Assembly: GCF_026262505.1 (NCBI RefSeq)
Contig: NC_067206.1
Span: 36,905,896 to 36,969,895, forward strand
Length of the DNA stretch: 64,000 bases
Origin: Trichomonas vaginalis G3
Taxonomy: Eukaryota > Parabasalia > Trichomonadida > Trichomonadidae
Direction: 5' to 3'
Below are positions 59,969 to 64,000 of the stretch, one piece after another; the first letter of the stretch is position 1, and each line of letters begins with the position of its first letter. The notes beneath the pieces were generated by a model that saw only the letters and a list, made by a program, of their open reading frames with translations, searched no databases and was not told the DNA's origin. The translations under genes and the position numbers were made by a program.

Positions 59969-60631
59969 TTAAACAAGATTAATATCATCAGTTGCTCTGC
60001 GCTTCATTGTGAAAGCAGGTCCTGTGAGCGTAGAACCAAGTTCCTTATATCCAACGCCAGGCTCTGGATCCTTTGTCTTAGGCCTAATATGCATAATTGG
60101 CTTAGGTGCCGCAGCAAGAACTGATTCAAATCTTGGAGCATAAGCACCTGGGCCAGGTGATGCGGTTTCTGCATATTTGAAGTCATGTGTACCTTTCATC
60201 TTGATACCTTTCTTTCCTGTGGCATCGAATGTATGATCTCTTGTATTAAATGCCGCAGGGCCTGGACCTGGTGTTTGAACAGTGTCCATAGCTGTCTTTG
60301 GTCTTGCTTTGATACCGTTATGCGTGCCAAATTGGTGATGCCTACTTCCGGAACCAAATGGTGGTGGAACATAGGTTGGACCAGGTGTTACAAACTTATC
60401 AGTAATTCCTGTAGTACGTCCGGAAATTGTAATCTTTGGAACTTTACCAATAGTAGAAGGAATGTTTAATAATCGAACATCATCATAAACAACTTTTTCG
60501 GTTCTTCTGCCTTTCATTTTAATCGGAGTAGTTTCGAGGCGTTTTGATATGTCATATGCTGCTGGTCCTGGAGAAGTAGCTTGGCGTTTTGAAACGTGCG
60601 CAATAAGTGGATCTCGGTCAAAAGCTTTCAT
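59969..60631 (-). CDS. Sperm-tail PG-rich repeat (SHIPPO/ODF3-like) protein
   Basis: 220 aa built of STPGR repeats with the Pro-Gly-Pro core: ATSPGPAAYDISKRLE, VTPGPTYVPPPFG, QTPGPGPAAFNTRDHTF, ASPGPGAYAPRFES, then DPEPGVGYKELGS. Such proteins bind microtubules inside or along axonemes in flagellates and ciliates. That suits a trichomonad with several flagella and an axostyle. Start at MKAFDRDPLIAHVSKRQ. Intact. Divergent from the 60762 gene, with 130 bp between start codons. Confidence 0.85.
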   Translation of the reverse strand: MKAFDRDPLIAHVSKRQATSPGPAAYDISKRLETTPIKMKGRRTEKVVYDDVRLLNIPSTIGKVPKITISGRTTGITDKFVTPGPTYVPPPFGSGSRHHQFGTHNGIKARPKTAMDTVQTPGPGPAAFNTRDHTFDATGKKGIKMKGTHDFKYAETASPGPGAYAPRFESVLAAAPKPIMHIRPKTKDPEPGVGYKELGSTLTGPAFTMKRRATDDINLV

Positions 60632-60761
60632 AATATAAAATAACGTTTTACTGTACGTTTAATGACACTTTTATAATTGAGCAAAAAAATCTGAAAAGTG
60701 CCATTTTTAATTCCACTCAAAAATTACCAAAGTCGGTTTCAAATTTATTCATTTCATTTTT

Positions 60762-61505
60762 ATGTCTGAAGCAATTGCCAAACTTTCTCCAGAAGCCCAA
60801 ACAGCATTTAACAGATTAGAAAGCGTTGGTAAAGCTAGAATGGGAACTTTTATTATAGGCCACAATGGTGAACCAGATACAATTAAGTGCTCAAAGTTTT
60901 TTGGAAAAACCCCTTGCCTACCAGAAGAAGAATTATTCTTATGCGATGAATGCGGAGAACAAAAACATCTTCTAGTCCAGCTCTATGTTCCATCTTTACC
61001 TCCAAATGTCCAAAGGCTTTTACCAACCGAGCTTTCTGATGCTTTGTTAGTTTTCTATTATTGCTTAGAGTGCTTACCTTGTATGGGTAATCATCTTGAT
61101 GTAAAAATTTATCATCCCGAAGATATCGAAAAATTAAAATACTGCAATATCAATAGAGATGAGTTGGAAGAACCAGAGATTTTTGATAGCTATACAACAG
61201 CTTTTACCTACGATCATGAATCACTTTATACATATTTTGATAATGAAAAAATCGATGATCAAGATTCAGATTATATTGTACTTGAGCTAGACAAACTCCG
61301 GGAAGACAGTTCACACTCAAATTGTTACTTTGGTGGATGTGCACATTTCATTCAAGGTGATGAATGCCCAGGACCAAACTGGAATTTGTTTTTGAACATT
61401 GAGGAAGATGAATGGAACAATTTCATGTGGGGTGATTGCGGAACTGCTCAGATATGGGTTAATTCCGTTGAGCCTAATTTTGTTTTGACATGGTCTTGCT
61501 CATAA
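60762..61505 (+). CDS. DUF1963 (YwqG-like) protein
   Basis: 247 aa. SKFFGKTPCLPEEELFLCDE matches the opening of the DUF1963/YwqG family (a SKFGG-P-P pattern), followed by a CDECGEQKHLLVQLYVP strand and FYYCLECLPCMGNHLD with possible zinc Cys pairs. Family-typical end: FGGCAHFIQGDECPGPNWNL, then WGDCGTAQIWV. Function of the family is unknown. Start supported by TCATTTCATTTTT just upstream, a good trichomonad initiator. Intact. Confidence 0.75.
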   Translation: MSEAIAKLSPEAQTAFNRLESVGKARMGTFIIGHNGEPDTIKCSKFFGKTPCLPEEELFLCDECGEQKHLLVQLYVPSLPPNVQRLLPTELSDALLVFYYCLECLPCMGNHLDVKIYHPEDIEKLKYCNINRDELEEPEIFDSYTTAFTYDHESLYTYFDNEKIDDQDSDYIVLELDKLREDSSHSNCYFGGCAHFIQGDECPGPNWNLFLNIEEDEWNNFMWGDCGTAQIWVNSVEPNFVLTWSCS

Positions 61506-61697
61506 GTTGGCATTAACATATCTTAATAAATCTTTATTTATTACCGAGTTATAGTGATATGCAGTGTTTTTCTTTGTGATTTATTAATCACAATTTGTTA
61601 TACTTTTCAAAGTATTTTTTGCAAGCATAGTCGAAAATAATTCTAAAAATATTTATCTTAGATAACATCTCTATGTGTGATCACTTTAAATTTTTCA

Positions 61698-63182
61698 ATG
61701 TCTGTTGATCAACACATTCAACCAAATAAATTCAGTGAATTGCGAAATATCTATAAAGATTATATCGATTCAATTAATGTGTTGTATCAGTGAAAAACCG
61801 AAAAAGAAGAAGAATTAATCTCAATTTACAAAATGATCAAGACAAATTTGATTGATTCAAAGAAATATCCTCCCCAAAATATTATTGAAAATATTTTAAA
61901 TATCATTCCGAATAATAACCGCTATGCAAAGTCATATTTATCTCTTGCCAAACTCATAGCTGATAATTATCATGTCAAAGAGGTCAAAAGTATTCCAACT
62001 ATTTCAAACTTCTTATTTTATAAAGAATATGGAATTAAATTAGACAAATCTGATGACTTCGAAAAAGATGATCTTAAAAATCTGGATATTCATACAGAGA
62101 ATTCAATATACAAAACAATTATGAATAATGACAAAGAAAATTTCATCATATTCACCGAAAGAGATGGATTTGATAAAGATCAAAAACTTAATAGCGATTT
62201 ATACCCATATTCATACGAAGGATATTCATTACTTGAATTATGTTGTTATCACGGATCAGTTGATTGTTTCAAGTTGTTAAGATCGAAATTTAAATCCGAA
62301 ATAACTCCAGAATGTCTGGAATTTTCATTTTTAGGAGGAAATCAAGAGATCATGGGTGAATGTTTGAAATATCAAACACCAACTGAAGAATGTATGGAAT
62401 ATGCAATTATTTCACACAACATTGATTTTGTTACATTCTTGATGAATGAATACAATATAGAGATCGATTTAGAAGATTGCGGAATTTTCAATAATCTTGA
62501 ATCCTTTTTAGTTTATTTCGATCAAACTAATGATATAAACAAATGCTTTGTTTATACATTACGGTTCAATATTCCATCACTTTATGAATATTTCCTTTCA
62601 CTTGGTGCAAACATCAATGGAAAAAATGAATGCGGTCAAACCGCACTTCATATTGCAGCAATGTATAATAGAAAAGAAGCAGCGGAATTTCTTATTTCGC
62701 ATGGTGCAAACATCAATGGAAAAAATGAATGCGGTCAAACCGCACTTCATATTGCAGCAATGTATAATAGAAAAGAAGCAGCGGAATTTCTTATTTCGCA
62801 TGGTGCAAATATCAATGAAAAAAATGAATATGGAGAAACCGCACTTTATACTGCAGCATGGAACAATAGTAAAGAAATTGCTGAACTTCTTATTTCACAT
62901 GGTGCTGATATCAATGAAAAAAATATATGCGGACTAACTACTCTTCATATTGCAGCAAAGAACAATAGTAAAGAAACAGCTGAACTTCTTATTTCATATG
63001 GTGCAAATATCAATGAAAAAGATATATGCGGACTAACTGCTCTTCATATTGCAGCAAAGAACAATAGTAAAGAAACAGCCGAACTCCTTATTTCATATGG
63101 TGCAAATATCAATGAAAAAAAGAAGAATATTGGACCCATGGTTCTTCATTATGCATTTAATTTGATAAAATGTTGCATATGA
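61698..63182 (+). pseudogene. Ankyrin-repeat protein (DUF3447 type) with early in-frame TGA
   Basis: Member of the large trichomonad ankyrin family. The family's usual N-terminus (SVDQHIQPNKFSELRNIYKD) starts at ATG 61698 but meets TGA at 61791-61793. The open frame resumes and has an ATG at 61833, giving 449 aa. The DUF3447 region (NIIPNNNRYAKSYLSLAKLI to LESFLVYFDQTNDINKCF) precedes six ankyrin repeats from about residue 255, each with the ALHIAAxxNxKExAELLISH pattern. The end (KNIGPMVLHYAFNLIKCC) leaves the consensus. Either a recent pseudogene by one nonsense change, or translated from 61833 without its first 45 residues. Cytoplasmic protein-binding role is likely for the family. Confidence 0.85.
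62603..62800 (+). repeat. Identical 99-bp coding duplication
   Basis: Two consecutive 99-bp units (33 codons, one ankyrin repeat each) starting at GGTGCAAACATCAATGGAAA are the same base for base, unlike the four diverged repeats after them. Very recent duplication or conversion. Confidence 0.92.
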
Positions 63183-63509
63183 TTCAGTGGGAAAGAAGCA
63201 ATATAGAAAATAAGAACTTAACTATAAATTGAACTATTATAAATTCATTGAAATTTTTACTTTTCCGAATTCGCATGCTAAACATCATCATTTCTGCATA
63301 AAATCATATGAATGATTATGTAATTGGGTCCTTTTTTTGAAGTGATTGGTATTCCAATATACTGTAATTCTACATAACAATGGAAAAAAAAGTTTCAAAT
63401 GACTTTTCATTTCTATATGAAAGGACTATTTGTTGATATTGTCTCATCAATTATTTCAAACAAATCGTATTAGAAGATATTAAATATTATAAAATTTTAT
63501 AAATATATT
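63183..63509. other. Short intergenic region
   Basis: 327 bp, AT-rich, between two convergent genes. Nothing recognised. Confidence 0.6.
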
Positions 63510-63986
63510 TTAGAATGAAACAGGTGATTCATCTTCGAAAGGTCTTAACATTTCAAGGATATCATTATGAATATCTTCTGCCTTGTGTCCTTCAATCAAA
63601 GCCGTTCTGCAAATTGGACAAATTTCATTTGTCATTGCAGTTTCTTCGAAATCTTCATCATCCAAAATAACACCGCATGTCTGACAAACGTGGACACAAG
63701 TCAAAGTCTGGTTGTACCACAACTGTGGTTTCACACCAGCCTTCTTCTTCAATGACTGAACAACAAACAATTCAGCAGGTTGTTCAATCAAAAATCTCTC
63801 TGATACATTGTCAGCAGGAATTTCAGATTGGCTTGCAATTCCTGGTTCGATTTGGATGAGTTGTTCTGGTTCTCTTTGTTCCTTTGGCGAAGGAGTATAA
63901 GTGAAAGCTACTAAAGGAAGAGGTCTGCAAGAATGAGCTGAAAAAGCCAATCTCATTCCGCAATTTCCGCAACACAAGATTGGCAT
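63510..63986 (-). CDS. Small zinc-ribbon protein
   Basis: 158 aa starting MPILCCGNCGMRLAFSAHSC. Two Cys pairs at the start and a second set near the end (CVHVCQTCGVILDDEDFEET then NEICPICRTALIEG) suggest two treble-clef or RING-like zinc sites separated by a linker. No exact family recognised. Whole frame, start ATG 63986, 14 bp from the window edge. Confidence 0.68.
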   Translation of the reverse strand: MPILCCGNCGMRLAFSAHSCRPLPLVAFTYTPSPKEQREPEQLIQIEPGIASQSEIPADNVSERFLIEQPAELFVVQSLKKKAGVKPQLWYNQTLTCVHVCQTCGVILDDEDFEETAMTNEICPICRTALIEGHKAEDIHNDILEMLRPFEDESPVSF

Positions 63987-64000
63987 TTTTGCACTTGTAT

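Overview
This window looks like nuclear DNA of a trichomonad, most likely Trichomonas vaginalis. The evidence is AT-rich, intron-poor sequence with short intergenic gaps, an ankyrin-repeat gene of the large trichomonad DUF3447 type, a Pmp-like beta-helix surface protein, a glycine-rich surface-protein fragment, a BEACH-family scaffold relative, and two Maverick/Polinton virus-like elements. No database search was run, so the species call rests on recognised families.

Layout. (1) 1-5620: the end of a Polinton in reverse orientation, cut by the window edge. It carries capsid-region genes, a 1-kb array of short repeats and a poly-T-ended terminal repeat. (2) 5621-33386: host DNA. It holds a multi-pass membrane protein (6488-7786), an old-yellow-enzyme-type flavin oxidoreductase with a disturbed 5' end (8596-9624), a large unknown protein (9885-12638), a single-pass membrane protein (13119-14567), an 800-bp foldback element (14549-15348), an N/Q-repeat helical protein (15376-18078), a glycine-rich fragment (18251-19099), a 1621-aa ConA-containing protein of BEACH type without a BEACH domain (19307-24172), a chimeric pseudogene carrying a TTAA-flanked MITE, a second MITE, a Pmp-like gene (29223-30497), a discoidin-like fragment and a cluster of hairpin repeats (32599-33132). 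(3) 33393-56177: a Polinton of about 22.8 kb, complete from end to end but broken in many genes, with inverted terminal repeats and a probable 6-bp target duplication TTAATT. It carries capsid-region genes, an SF3-type helicase, a packaging ATPase, KilA-N, HNH and protein-primed PolB genes, an integrase, a phage-like collar/fibre protein, two paralogous structural-type genes, several very small proteins and a DNA adenine methyltransferase. (4) 56178-64000: host DNA with a frameshifted paralog of the chimeric pseudogene, Bud32 kinase (KEOPS complex), a sperm-tail PG-rich-repeat protein, a DUF1963-like protein, an ankyrin gene with an early in-frame stop, and a small zinc-ribbon protein.

The most unusual observations are as follows. 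The foldback element sits inside an Asn/Gln-codon tract: 15-bp direct repeats flank it, and the two neighbouring genes are in the same codon phase across it, so it may have split one gene. There is a cluster of equal-length 68-nt hairpins with paired stem changes. A paralog pair records insertion of a 3' gene end plus a MITE. The Polinton contains a palindromic 62-bp segment present both inside its KilA-N gene and outside it, a phage-like fibre gene, and start codons of opposite-strand genes only 17-36 bp apart.
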